Origin: JADHUC01 sp964617665
GTDB taxonomy: Bacteria; Planctomycetota; Planctomycetia; Pirellulales; Pirellulaceae
Assembly (NCBI GenBank): GCA_964617665.1
Contig: CAZUAH010000571.1
Coordinates: 1-8,835, forward strand
Length of the DNA: 8,835 bases
Direction: 5' to 3'
The position numbers and the translations under genes were made by a program. Under the pieces are notes generated by a model. That model did not search any database and had not been told where the DNA came from. It was given only the letters and a program-made list of their open reading frames with translations. This document shows positions 1 through 7,350 of this stretch, in pieces. Position 1 is the first letter of the stretch; each line of letters starts with the position of its first letter.

Positions 1-302
1 AAATCCGAGCCGCTACTTCATGGCCACGCGCTCGCAGAGTGCGCCGCCGGATACGTCACTTGGCGGCAACTGTGGCTAGAGCTGAAAACCCACCGTTTCG
101 CGCGATCAACTAGATCACACCGAGCAGATCTGCTTGGTCGCGCAAACTTCAGAGACGATGTGACACGTGCACATTGGCCGACCGGCAATTTGCTCCAGAT
201 CGCCGGGTATCTGCTCGTTGGTGCCAGAAGTGGCAAAGGAAGGGTGATCAGGACACGCGGAGTAAGATCCAAATGCGTCTGTCCTTCTCTTCCCCTTGAG
301 GG
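1..302. other. Left-edge region without a supportable gene
   Basis: No protein in this stretch is recognisable. Plus-strand frame 2 reads from the window edge to a TAG at 77-79 and gives about 25 residues ending in DTSLGGNCG. This could be the C-terminus of a gene starting outside the window, but I cannot assign it to a family. Plus-strand frame 1 is open from the edge to 414, yet its arginine-, serine- and cysteine-rich translation resembles no family and it runs antisense into the gene that ends at 303. No hairpin followed by a T-run and no tRNA-like structure was seen. Confidence 0.4.
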
Positions 303-2498
303 TCACGACATGCGTAGGCACCAGAAGGGCAAATCCGTCTGCTCGTGCGAGGCCTCTAGTCGAGGGCGGTCCTCCGGCGGACTGCCGTACCGAATCAGAT
401 TGAACATGTCATGAAGGACTGCTTCTGCCTCAGCGAAATAGTTGTGTCCCAAAAAATCAAACAGATTGAATCCTTCGACGAGAATCGTGTCGACTCCTGG
501 TGTGACCGTGACCGGCGGGGCAAGCCCAACACGGTGATAGCCGTGAAGAAACTTAGAGGCTTGAATAGCTGCATCGGCACGCGAGACGTAAGTACTCATG
601 CGGCGAGGCAGGTGGCTGAACGTTGTAACCTTCTGCTGAAATAATTCGGCGTCAACGTCTGGTGCCGCAAAGATCAACTGGCCAAGGATACCGGGAATAT
701 TTTCATCTGAGGCTAGTGATTCAAATAGCCTAAGCACGGCTCTGTTTCCCATACTGTGCGCTATGATATTCAGCGGAATGTTCGGAAATTCACCGAGCAA
801 CAGATCGATATACTGCTTCAGGCAAGGGATGCTTGTTTCAATCGTTGCTTCATCGGCCGCGTATTTCTCCAGGCTCGCTCCAGATGGCCAACTGAAGAGA
901 AACGTACAGCCAGGGATCTTAAGGTCAAAGCCAAGTTGTGCGGCACAGAGAACTGCATCTTCAAACGAGTTCCGGTATCCGTGAACAAACAGCAAGTTCT
1001 GTGGGGTGTTGCCGTACTTGCGACAATCTTCGCCATGTTTATTAGCCAGGCTGCTAGAGAATGCGATGAAGTTCTTTTCATCAAGAGCTTCAGTGTACAC
1101 AATCCGCCTCTGGTCGCTGTCCGCTCTCTTGCAGATTCGGAGCCAACTCCGTCCGACTGATCCAAATATGTGTGACTTGGGGATCTCAACGAGGCAAGTC
1201 CCTAGTGACAGTTGATCCCCCCTTTCGTTCAAGAAGCCATCGGATGCGTTGCTGGCATTCTTCGGTTTTCGGTTCGTGCCGAAGAAAACGGAATACTGCC
1301 GCGGTTCCGTAACAGGCGGTTCGACGCGTGGTCGAAGGAATTCCAAAAGCGAAGCGGGGCGAGCCGGCTTCCAATCGCGAGTTGAAGTTGGCTGGACGTC
1401 AGTCGTTCCAATCATTGAAGCCCAACGAACATCAGCTTCGCTTAAGCGAACGTTCAACATTCCGGCAACCGCCTCTGCACCATCACGGCTCGCCTGTTCC
1501 GTATCCGCGAAGGAGACTATTTGTCTGATAGGTTTCTTCAGTTGAGCCGCGAGCTCAAGCACCATATTGGCTAGTTCACGGCCGTATCCCTTCCTGCGCT
1601 CATCCGGCCAAACAAAGAACTCATCAACATCCAGAAACCCGTCTCGCACAACACAGAATGCCCATGCCAGAAACTCGTCATTCTTGGCGTCGTAGATTTC
1701 CCGACCGTGGACCGCTAGATCGCCAAGGACTTCCCATTTCCACCCACGTCGAACAGGAACAGAGTATTCACTCGATGGCCCATCAAGCCCACGCAACATG
1801 GTGTGCCATGCGTCTACAATCGATCGATCCCAGTCTTTACGAGGAAATGCACCGGATCCATCATGCCCCCACTCCCGTCCCCATGAATTTGGGAATACAA
1901 ACGAATCTTCCCCAGGCCAGTAATCTCCAAGAGGCACGGCATGTGAAGCTACAAACACCGGCGTGTCGCTGAGCGGTGGTATGAAACCGTCGTGAGGGTC
2001 GTACCAGTCTCTCGTGATTTCTAACGCGAAACGAACTTCATGATGATTCTGGAGCAACCGGGTAACAAGCAATGCACTAGGAACACGAACGTAACAGAAC
2101 AATCTTATCAGCTTTGCAGTCGCCCAAGTCTCGGCTGTTGCCTCGCGTAGCGATTTGTCAGAACCCCAAATGGAACGCCCGATATTTCCGAGCCTCCGCT
2201 CACATCGCCAATGCGAGATCGGCCAGACGCCAGAGGTCGCTTCGTCACGACCTTCAAGACGATGTGAGCACTGATACGCAAATGGGCCGCCGGTACCGAA
2301 CTCTTCAAGGAAGCGTCGAGGGACCTTTGCGGTGGTAAATGGGACGTGTTTCTTTATCGCTCTTGGCTTCTCTCCGATTGGGGCTTCCCAAAAGTACCTA
2401 AGTTCGATGTATGGGTCTCTCTTACGACTCACCCTTATGCCCTCGATTGCTGCCGTGTTCAGCCTGACAAAGTTCCCGCTGACTGATGGGTTTTTCAA
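303..2498 (-). CDS. Multidomain protein: papain-like (C1) segment, GNAT acetyltransferase, DUF900-type alpha/beta hydrolase
   Basis: A 731-residue, probably cytoplasmic protein with no signal peptide or membrane segment. Residues ~135-235 resemble the C-terminal lobe of papain-family peptidases: His186 in ASHAVPLGDYW, then NSWGREWGHDGSG with Asn204, 18 residues apart as in active C1 enzymes. I find no QGxCGSCW-type motif before it, so this part may be inactive. Residues ~255-365 resemble a GNAT domain, with the acetyl-CoA loop RRKGYG at 301-306. Residues ~400-700 match the DUF900 alpha/beta hydrolase family: FFGTNR at 405-410, oxyanion strand FVHGYRN at 504-510, nucleophile Ser582 in AHSMGN, acid at Asp614 or Asp616, and His685 in GHNYF. 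The start drawn is TTG; a GTG at 2432 (residue 23) has a better GAGG Shine-Dalgarno 8 bases upstream and suits the promoter candidate better. The gene is visibly AT-richer than its neighbours. Function unknown; the hydrolase call is the firmest, GNAT next. Confidence 0.85.
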   Translation of the reverse strand: MKNPSVSGNFVRLNTAAIEGIRVSRKRDPYIELRYFWEAPIGEKPRAIKKHVPFTTAKVPRRFLEEFGTGGPFAYQCSHRLEGRDEATSGVWPISHWRCERRLGNIGRSIWGSDKSLREATAETWATAKLIRLFCYVRVPSALLVTRLLQNHHEVRFALEITRDWYDPHDGFIPPLSDTPVFVASHAVPLGDYWPGEDSFVFPNSWGREWGHDGSGAFPRKDWDRSIVDAWHTMLRGLDGPSSEYSVPVRRGWKWEVLGDLAVHGREIYDAKNDEFLAWAFCVVRDGFLDVDEFFVWPDERRKGYGRELANMVLELAAQLKKPIRQIVSFADTEQASRDGAEAVAGMLNVRLSEADVRWASMIGTTDVQPTSTRDWKPARPASLLEFLRPRVEPPVTEPRQYSVFFGTNRKPKNASNASDGFLNERGDQLSLGTCLVEIPKSHIFGSVGRSWLRICKRADSDQRRIVYTEALDEKNFIAFSSSLANKHGEDCRKYGNTPQNLLFVHGYRNSFEDAVLCAAQLGFDLKIPGCTFLFSWPSGASLEKYAADEATIETSIPCLKQYIDLLLGEFPNIPLNIIAHSMGNRAVLRLFESLASDENIPGILGQLIFAAPDVDAELFQQKVTTFSHLPRRMSTYVSRADAAIQASKFLHGYHRVGLAPPVTVTPGVDTILVEGFNLFDFLGHNYFAEAEAVLHDMFNLIRYGSPPEDRPRLEASHEQTDLPFWCLRMS

Positions 2499-2514
2499 TG
2501 TCCACCGCGCTCTG

Positions 2515-2544
2515 AGAATAGCTCTCCGGCGCGGGCTCTGTCAA
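2515..2544 (-). promoter_or_regulatory. Candidate sigma70-type promoter for the minus-strand multidomain gene
   Basis: Read on the minus strand, a perfect -35 TTGACA (2539-2544) is followed after an 18-base spacer by TATTCT (2515-2520), which matches four of six bases of the -10 consensus. Transcription would begin near 2508. That leaves only about ten bases before the TTG at 2498 but about 75 before the GTG at 2432, so it favours the downstream start. This is a pattern match only. Confidence 0.35.
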
Positions 2545-3087
2545 TTATTTGGTGCCTTTTCGCACACTTCTGGCCGCCTTCTGCTGGCGGTTTCTTCGTC
2601 CATCTGCCGGTTCTTTCCGGGTTTAGGCGTCGGCGGACGGAAGCGAACGCACCAGATCGCGGACGGTTGAGGCTCGGAGATGCTCGGACGGGTGGTGCAG
2701 CGTGAAATTTCGGGTTTTTCGGGGGATTCGTGCGGATAAACCGGGTTTCGCTGCCGCTAATCCGCTCGCATTTCCCAGCGGTCTGGCGCGTACTCTCTCC
2801 GCCGCGCCGCCGTGCCCTTGAAGAAGTTCTTGGTTTCCTTGATCCGGCAGGGCCGAGAAGCCGTTCGTGATACAGGACGACAACTCCTTGTGCACTTGGA
2901 GTGGGCCACCAAGGTCGTTTTGTGCTGAGGCACTTGGCACCATGCGGTTTCGGCACCCGGACGGTTGGCCCGAGCGCGCAAAGCTGTCAGCGCATCTAGC
3001 ACCGGTGGGTGCGACCGAGCGCACAAACGGAAGTTGTCCAACTGCGGTCGTTTTCACCGATGCGCGCGACTGCATCTTGATATGGAT
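2545..3087. other. Non-coding or decayed region between two minus-strand genes
   Basis: About 540 bp without a recognisable gene. Open frames of 94 to 173 codons exist on both strands, but they overlap each other, are rich in Arg, Ser, Pro and Ala, and match no family I know, as expected for chance frames in GC-rich DNA. A small stem, CCGCC at 2574-2578 pairing with GGCGG at 2586-2590 and followed by TTTCTT, is too short to call a terminator. The region borders a transposase remnant and may be remodelled mobile-element DNA. It also carries one copy of a 16-base repeat (2873-2888) found again at 5350. Confidence 0.5.
2873..2888 (+). repeat. Copy 1 of a 16-base direct repeat
   Basis: The sequence CAGGACGACAACTCCT occurs exactly here and again at 5350-5365 in the same orientation. 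The flanks differ immediately on both sides, apart from a partial match just downstream (TGTGC here, GTGGC there). Both copies lie in DNA without recognisable genes and bracket the LamG-propeller gene. Chance is possible. Confidence 0.45.
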
Positions 3088-3144
3088 GGGCGTTATTCCA
3101 GCCACCTGGATTTTCCGCGTCGCAAGATGCATGAAAAAAATCAT
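3088..3144 (-). pseudogene. Remnant of an integrase-core (rve) transposase
   Basis: The minus strand encodes MIFFMHLATRKIQVAGITP. The part FFMHLATRKIQVAGITP reads like the conserved strand of the DDE integrase core found in IS481/IS3-like and related transposases, where it usually continues HPD..WM.Q.ARN. Here the resemblance stops abruptly after about 19 codons. The frame stays open for another 150 codons, but none of it is recognisable as transposase, and no DDE residues or downstream motifs (such as RSPNLNAYAERW) are seen in any minus-strand frame. The 5' end overlaps the stop codon of the PQQ gene, so the break point lies at about 3135-3144. This is a broken fragment, not a functional gene. 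The family assignment rests on a short recognised motif. Confidence 0.55.
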
Positions 3145-5267
3145 TTTGGCCCCACGGGTTCCTCGATACGATAAAGATGCTTCTCGGTCCGGACAAAGAG
3201 TGATCTTCCGGCAACGGCGGGGCTCGCCAGGAGTTGCTCTTCATGCAAGGGATTGACGTCCAGGACTTCGAACTTTCTGGAAGGTTTGATCACGGTACCG
3301 ACCGCGTTTTCGTTGAAGAAGTAGATTCGGCCGTCAGCGTAGACCGGGGATGCCGAGTAATTGCCCTGAATGCGCTGCTTCCAGACGAGTTCGCCAGTTC
3401 GGGCTTCGAGACACGAGGCGATGCCGTCATTATTCACAAGGAATAGAAGGTCACCGATGAGCAAGGGCGATGGCCGCGACGGCATACCTCGCGTCATCTT
3501 CCACACCACATGGCTGTCGGTGACTTCGCCGTTCCCATCCGGCCGGACGGCCCAGAGCTCCGGGCGGTCATGATCGATGAGCGCGAAGATCAGTCCGTGC
3601 CCGAAGACCGGGCGGGGAGCGACCGAAAAGCCTCGGTGTCGTACTTTCCACAATTCGTTACCCGTAGCCGTGTCGTAGGCGATGAACGCCTTGGCTCCAG
3701 GGCTGACGAGCTGAGTACCGGACCCTCGTGGGACGACGATCGGCATGCAAAAGGCCTTGCGCTGATTGACGGGAGTTTGGCTGAAGTCGACGGAGCGATC
3801 CGTCTTCCACACCGTCTTCCCGTTGGCCTTGTTCAGTGCAATAACGTACTGCACGTCCCGTCCATCCACATTGACGACGAACCGGTCGCCCACGAGACAG
3901 GGAGAGCTGCCGGGTCCGGCCCCGGACTCGTGGTCGCATTTCAGGTCGCGGCGCTCCCAAACCCTGTTCCCCGTCGCGGTATCCAGGCAGGCCGTTCCGT
4001 ACGTTCCGTAATGAACGTACACGCGTTCCTCCTCGATCACCGGAGTCGGCGAGGCATAGCTGTTCCCGGACGCGATACGTTGCGGCTGCTCGACGTCGAA
4101 CACGTGAATATCATGGACAATCTTGCCCGAATCGCGATCGACACAGACTGCGGATAATTTGTGCCCGTCGGCCGTCGCGGTCGTCATCCACACCTGTTTA
4201 CCCCAGAGGATGGGAGACGACCAACCCCTGCCGTGAATCCGCGTCTTCCAGGTGATGTTTTCGCTTTCGCTCCACCGCAGGGGAAGGCCCTCCGAGTCCG
4301 AATGGCCGTCACCGCGTGGCCCTCGAAACTCGGACCAGCTACCGGGTCTCACGATCCGGGCGACTTTCACACGACCCGCCGTCGTAACACCCTTCCGGTC
4401 AGCGTCGGGCTTTCGGGTAACGGCCTGGCTCGGCGGGGGCTGCGCCGCGGCTCCGCCTCCTCTGGAGAACGCCCGCAATTCATCGACGGAGAGAGCGCGA
4501 TCGTAGATGCGGACATCGTCGATGAGGCCATGAAAGAGCCTTCCCTTGACCTGTGCGTTCGCACCGATGAGCACGGAGAAATCGTTGACGCTGATGCTCG
4601 GTGAAGAGTTCGTCGACGCGTCCAGCGCGCCATCCACGAAGATCGATGTCTTCGTCCCGTCGAGAACTCCGGCGACGTAGTGCCACTGGCCGTCCGTGAC
4701 GGCTATTTTTCCGTATAGATCGCCAACCTGCTGACGCGAGAGATCCGAGCAGGCCCACCCCACACTTCTCGTGTCGTTCGCCCTGTGCAGCCTCCAGGCG
4801 CGATCCCCCTTGGTCACGATGGACTGCCACGCTTTCGTGAACGACTCGACTCTGATCCAGGCCGATACCGTGATGCTGCCAGTGATGTCGAAACGGCTCT
4901 CGTTGGGAATCGACACGAAGTCGTCCTGTCCGTCGAACTCCAGTGCCCCGCCGATTCTACCCTCGGCCCATTTCGCGCCACCCATGACAGTGCCGTGGTT
5001 GCCCCGCCCCGAGGAATCGTGCGCGATCGTTCCCTTGCCTTCATCGAAGGTCCAGCGGCCCACGAGGCCGCGGGCGAGGTCATGGGACGCGCCGCCGGTG
5101 GGACGGGACTCCGACGGCACGGGGAGATCGGCCGGTCTTTGATCGGCGCCATCTGCAGCCTCACCAGAATCGTGATGAGCCCACAGATTCAGCATCGCGG
5201 ATAGAAAGATCGCGACCGGAAACTTCTTTCCTTTCAACACACCTTTTCGAATGTCTGCTGCTCGCAT
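3141..5267 (-). CDS. Exported LamG-domain plus PQQ-like beta-propeller repeat protein
   Basis: A 708-residue protein when begun at the ATG at 5265-5267, chosen because GAGGTGATC lies directly before it. A TTG at 5336 would add 23 residues but has no comparable site. A basic stretch (KGVLKGKKF) and the hydrophobic FPVAIFLSAMLNLW suggest a signal peptide with a long n-region. Residues ~68-267 form a LamG/concanavalin-like jelly roll (LVGRWTFDEGKG, then GQWHYVAGVLDG, ending in LIDDVRIYDRALSVDEL), a fold that usually binds glycans or proteins. After a Pro/Ala-rich linker, residues ~310-708 form a PQQ/BamB-type propeller opening with WSEFRGPRGDGHS and carrying blades such as ACLDTATGNRVW, IALNKANGKTVW, IAYDTATGNELW and SCLEARTGELVWK. 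No catalytic residues are evident, so binding or scaffolding is more likely than PQQ-dependent catalysis. The gene diverges from the plus-strand group and is related to the partial propeller gene at the right edge. Confidence 0.9.
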   Translation of the reverse strand: MRAADIRKGVLKGKKFPVAIFLSAMLNLWAHHDSGEAADGADQRPADLPVPSESRPTGGASHDLARGLVGRWTFDEGKGTIAHDSSGRGNHGTVMGGAKWAEGRIGGALEFDGQDDFVSIPNESRFDITGSITVSAWIRVESFTKAWQSIVTKGDRAWRLHRANDTRSVGWACSDLSRQQVGDLYGKIAVTDGQWHYVAGVLDGTKTSIFVDGALDASTNSSPSISVNDFSVLIGANAQVKGRLFHGLIDDVRIYDRALSVDELRAFSRGGGAAAQPPPSQAVTRKPDADRKGVTTAGRVKVARIVRPGSWSEFRGPRGDGHSDSEGLPLRWSESENITWKTRIHGRGWSSPILWGKQVWMTTATADGHKLSAVCVDRDSGKIVHDIHVFDVEQPQRIASGNSYASPTPVIEEERVYVHYGTYGTACLDTATGNRVWERRDLKCDHESGAGPGSSPCLVGDRFVVNVDGRDVQYVIALNKANGKTVWKTDRSVDFSQTPVNQRKAFCMPIVVPRGSGTQLVSPGAKAFIAYDTATGNELWKVRHRGFSVAPRPVFGHGLIFALIDHDRPELWAVRPDGNGEVTDSHVVWKMTRGMPSRPSPLLIGDLLFLVNNDGIASCLEARTGELVWKQRIQGNYSASPVYADGRIYFFNENAVGTVIKPSRKFEVLDVNPLHEEQLLASPAVAGRSLFVRTEKHLYRIEEPVGPK

Positions 5268-5698
5268 GATCACCTCGTTGCTGCATGGCCTCACCCACCA
5301 CGAATGCATCTTAGTCGGGCGGCTCACGGCGTTCAACGGACCGCGGGCTCAGGACGACAACTCCTGTGGCAGATGCGTTTCACGCCTCGGGAAAAAGCGG
5401 GAATCACATGAATGTGGAACTGCCGCCTTTGTTCTTGTTGAGGCGATTGGCGGGCAGACCATATACGAACTGCGCTGCGACGGTGCCCCTACCTCAAGAC
5501 TTGCGTTCGAACCGGATGGTTTTCCGCACTCTGCGGACATAAAGGTCGTCGTTCATGGGACATCGAACAACAGCGCGAGCTGTGGCGGTTCTCCATCCTC
5601 GAGTGGGGCTCGAATAACCGATTCCTCCATGAGCGGGATGTGGCATCACGCGTCTGTTCGACCGATTGAGGAGGATACAAACCGATACGAAAACACGA
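5268..5698. other. Divergent intergenic region
   Basis: Lies between the minus-strand LamG-propeller gene and the plus-strand ankyrin/PD40 gene. One plus-strand frame stays open from 5251 to 5715, and shorter frames exist on the minus strand, but none has a recognisable domain, a convincing ribosome site or sensible composition, so I call no gene. The region should contain divergent promoters. I found a candidate for the plus-strand genes at its right end but no convincing one for the minus-strand gene. Confidence 0.5.
5350..5365 (+). repeat. Copy 2 of a 16-base direct repeat
   Basis: Exact second copy of CAGGACGACAACTCCT, located about 80 bases upstream of the ATG of the minus-strand LamG-propeller gene. 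The two copies are about 2.48 kb apart. If they are not coincidental, they could be a shared regulatory element or a footprint of an insertion or duplication. Confidence 0.45.
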
Positions 5699-5727
5699 CT
5701 GACTTGCCGTCTTGATCCGCGTAGAAT
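5699..5727 (+). promoter_or_regulatory. Candidate sigma70-type promoter for the plus-strand gene group
   Basis: CTGACT (5699-5704, four of six matches to TTGACA), a 17-base spacer and TAGAAT (5722-5727, five of six matches to TATAAT). This would give a leader of about 114 bases before the ATG at 5848. It is a pattern match only, and other promoters in this phylum may not follow the Escherichia coli consensus. Confidence 0.3.
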
Positions 5728-5833
5728 AAGACGCGCCCTAGGATCACCAGAGCCAGCGTCCTTGTCGCGAATATCGCACGGGACGGCATCTGACAGAAAG
5801 AGGCGTCTACAGAGTTCAATGATGAGATATCGG

Positions 5834-5840
5834 AAAGGAG
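5834..5840 (+). promoter_or_regulatory. Strong Shine-Dalgarno site of the ankyrin/PD40 gene
   Basis: AAAGGAG lies seven bases before the ATG at 5848, a near-ideal match and spacing. It fixes the start and shows the gene is well placed for efficient translation. Confidence 0.7.
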
Positions 5841-5847
5841 ATACTCA

Positions 5848-7287
5848 ATGACACGAATTAGCGCACTTGTCTCGGTAACTGCATTGTTTGCAGGATTCGG
5901 TTTCACAGGGCTGCTATCAGAGGCTGCGGAAGAAACGGGCGACATCTGGACAGCCGCCTCGAAAGGCAACCTGGAAGCTATTAAGCAGCAACTGGCGGCA
6001 GGGAACGGCATAGATACCAAGGCGCCATCGATAGGTTTGACACCGTTGATGGCGGCAGCGCTCACGGGGCAAAGTGATGCTGCGGGGCTACTGCTGAGCA
6101 AAGGGGCCAAGCCGAATATCGGGAACAATGAAGGCTCGACCGCGCTGCATATGGCAGCATTTCTCGGGCATATCGAAGTTGTGAAATCCCTGGTCGCCAA
6201 AGGGGCGGATTTGAATGCCCGAAACGATCGATCGGAGACTCCGCTGGACACGGTAAATGGTGAATGGAGCGAGGAACTGGAAGGGGTCTATAAGGGGATC
6301 GGGGTATATCTGAAATTGGAATTGGATCTTGAGAAGATCAAGTCGGCCCGTCCGAAGATTGCGGCTCTGTTGGCCGAAAAGGGCGGCAAGAGCGATGAAT
6401 CAGAGGCGAAAGGCACGGGTTATCGGGGATCGTATTTCCGTAACGGCGAAATCCACGTCAACGAGTACGGCACGCCCGACGGCAAACCGCTGACGGCGGG
6501 ACACCAGGACTTCAAGCCGTCCTGGTCGAAAACCGGCAACATGCTCGTCTTCTTCCGCCGATTGAAGAATGACCCGGTCGTGACCAACTGGAAGACCCAG
6601 ATACACATTATCAATGTTGACGGCACGGGCTTGCATCCGCTGACTGATGGCACGCACACGGATTTCAATCAAACCTGGACGCGCGACGGAACCAATACGC
6701 CCATTTGGAACCGAAAGCATCCGGACAGGGTCAGCTTCCAAGTGATGGCCAGCAAGGTAGGCAACAAGCCCGGTCAGGAGATCGCGTTGACCGACAGGAG
6801 CTACCACACCTGGGCATACACTTGTCTGATCGACGGAAGGATTCTCGTGCAATGCGCACACCCAAAACAGGGCTGGGGCTATTTTTTGATGACGCCCAAG
6901 CCCGGTGGCGAGCCCAGTTTCGAGCGCATCGATTGTGAGCTCGCGAAGAAGGGAATACTGGATCGCGTCAGCATCTCGCCCAGCGAGACGAAGGTCTGCT
7001 TCGAGTTTCAGAAGGGATATCAATACAGAGACCCCGGACGCACACTCTACATCGCCGACTTCGACGCCAAGAAACCCTCGATCACGAATGCGAAGGCCTT
7101 TGCCAACGAGGAGGGGGCAAACCGTTGGTTCGCCTACCCGCGTTGGTCCAAAGACGAGCAAGTGATCGTCTACCACGCGAGCCCGTCGTTGTACATCTAC
7201 AACGTGAAGGACGGCTCGACAGCCAAGGTGTCGACGCAAGAAGGGGCCGATTACCGTTATCCCCATATGGAAGCAACACCGAAGTAA
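5848..7287 (+). CDS. Exported ankyrin-repeat protein with C-terminal TolB/PD40-like propeller
   Basis: A 479-residue protein. The first ~27 residues look like a signal peptide (hydrophobic ALVSVTALFAGFGFTGLL, then SEAAEE with a likely cut near residue 27). Residues ~32-135 contain three ankyrin repeats and the start of a fourth, with the diagnostic TPLMAAALTG, TALHMAAFLGHIEVV and LVAKGADLNARN. Residues ~200-475 carry PD40/WD40-like blades of the TolB type: HQDFKPSWSKTGNMLVFF, TDFNQTWTRDG, DRVSISPSETKVCFEF and FAYPRWSKDEQVIVYH, plus the INVDGTGLHPLTDG turn typical of TolB propellers. Both modules normally mediate protein contacts, so an exported scaffold or sensor is likelier than an enzyme; this is inference. 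It heads a probable operon, with the aldo/keto reductase gene starting 63 bp after its stop codon. The domain calls are firm and the partner is unknown. Confidence 0.92.
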   Translation: MTRISALVSVTALFAGFGFTGLLSEAAEETGDIWTAASKGNLEAIKQQLAAGNGIDTKAPSIGLTPLMAAALTGQSDAAGLLLSKGAKPNIGNNEGSTALHMAAFLGHIEVVKSLVAKGADLNARNDRSETPLDTVNGEWSEELEGVYKGIGVYLKLELDLEKIKSARPKIAALLAEKGGKSDESEAKGTGYRGSYFRNGEIHVNEYGTPDGKPLTAGHQDFKPSWSKTGNMLVFFRRLKNDPVVTNWKTQIHIINVDGTGLHPLTDGTHTDFNQTWTRDGTNTPIWNRKHPDRVSFQVMASKVGNKPGQEIALTDRSYHTWAYTCLIDGRILVQCAHPKQGWGYFLMTPKPGGEPSFERIDCELAKKGILDRVSISPSETKVCFEFQKGYQYRDPGRTLYIADFDAKKPSITNAKAFANEEGANRWFAYPRWSKDEQVIVYHASPSLYIYNVKDGSTAKVSTQEGADYRYPHMEATPK

Positions 7288-7335
7288 GATCTCGACTATC
7301 TCGAAGCACGCCAGTGAGCTTTCGACTGTTATGAG

Positions 7336-7342
7336 AAGGGAG
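7336..7342 (+). promoter_or_regulatory. Shine-Dalgarno site of the aldo/keto reductase gene
   Basis: AAGGGAG ends eight bases before the ATG at 7351. It supports this start, which also keeps the complete twin-arginine signal in the protein. Confidence 0.6.
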
Positions 7343-7350
7343 TAATCAGG

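Noticed and set aside
2..79. A 25-codon end of a possible plus-strand gene at the left edge
   Set aside because: It is plausible as a C-terminus but too short to assign to any family, so I mention it only within the edge-region entry.
756..1160. Plus-strand frame of 134 codons within the multidomain gene
   Set aside because: It is antisense to the well-supported hydrolase domain and has no recognisable motif.
2574..2596. CCGCC/GGCGG hairpin followed by TTTCTT as a terminator
   Set aside because: The stem is only five certain pairs, the T-run is interrupted, and no plus-strand gene lies upstream to need it.
2996..3100. Possible frameshifted continuation of the integrase remnant (AHPYQDAVAR in the adjacent frame)
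   Set aside because: Integrase cores have HP followed about eight residues later by ARN; here the gap is five and the rest does not match, so the resemblance is too weak.
2495..3144. Overlapping minus-strand frames of 153, 173 and 94 codons between the two large genes
   Set aside because: They overlap one another in different frames and are rich in Arg, Ser and Pro. None has a recognisable domain apart from the first 19 codons of the 173-codon frame, which are reported as a transposase remnant.
2867..3256. Plus-strand frame of 129 codons
   Set aside because: It runs antisense into the LamG-propeller gene, has no recognisable motif and lacks a good ribosome site.
5251..5715. Plus-strand frame of 154 codons in the divergent intergenic region
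   Set aside because: It begins inside the signal peptide region of the minus-strand propeller gene. The translation matches nothing known and no Shine-Dalgarno site precedes it.
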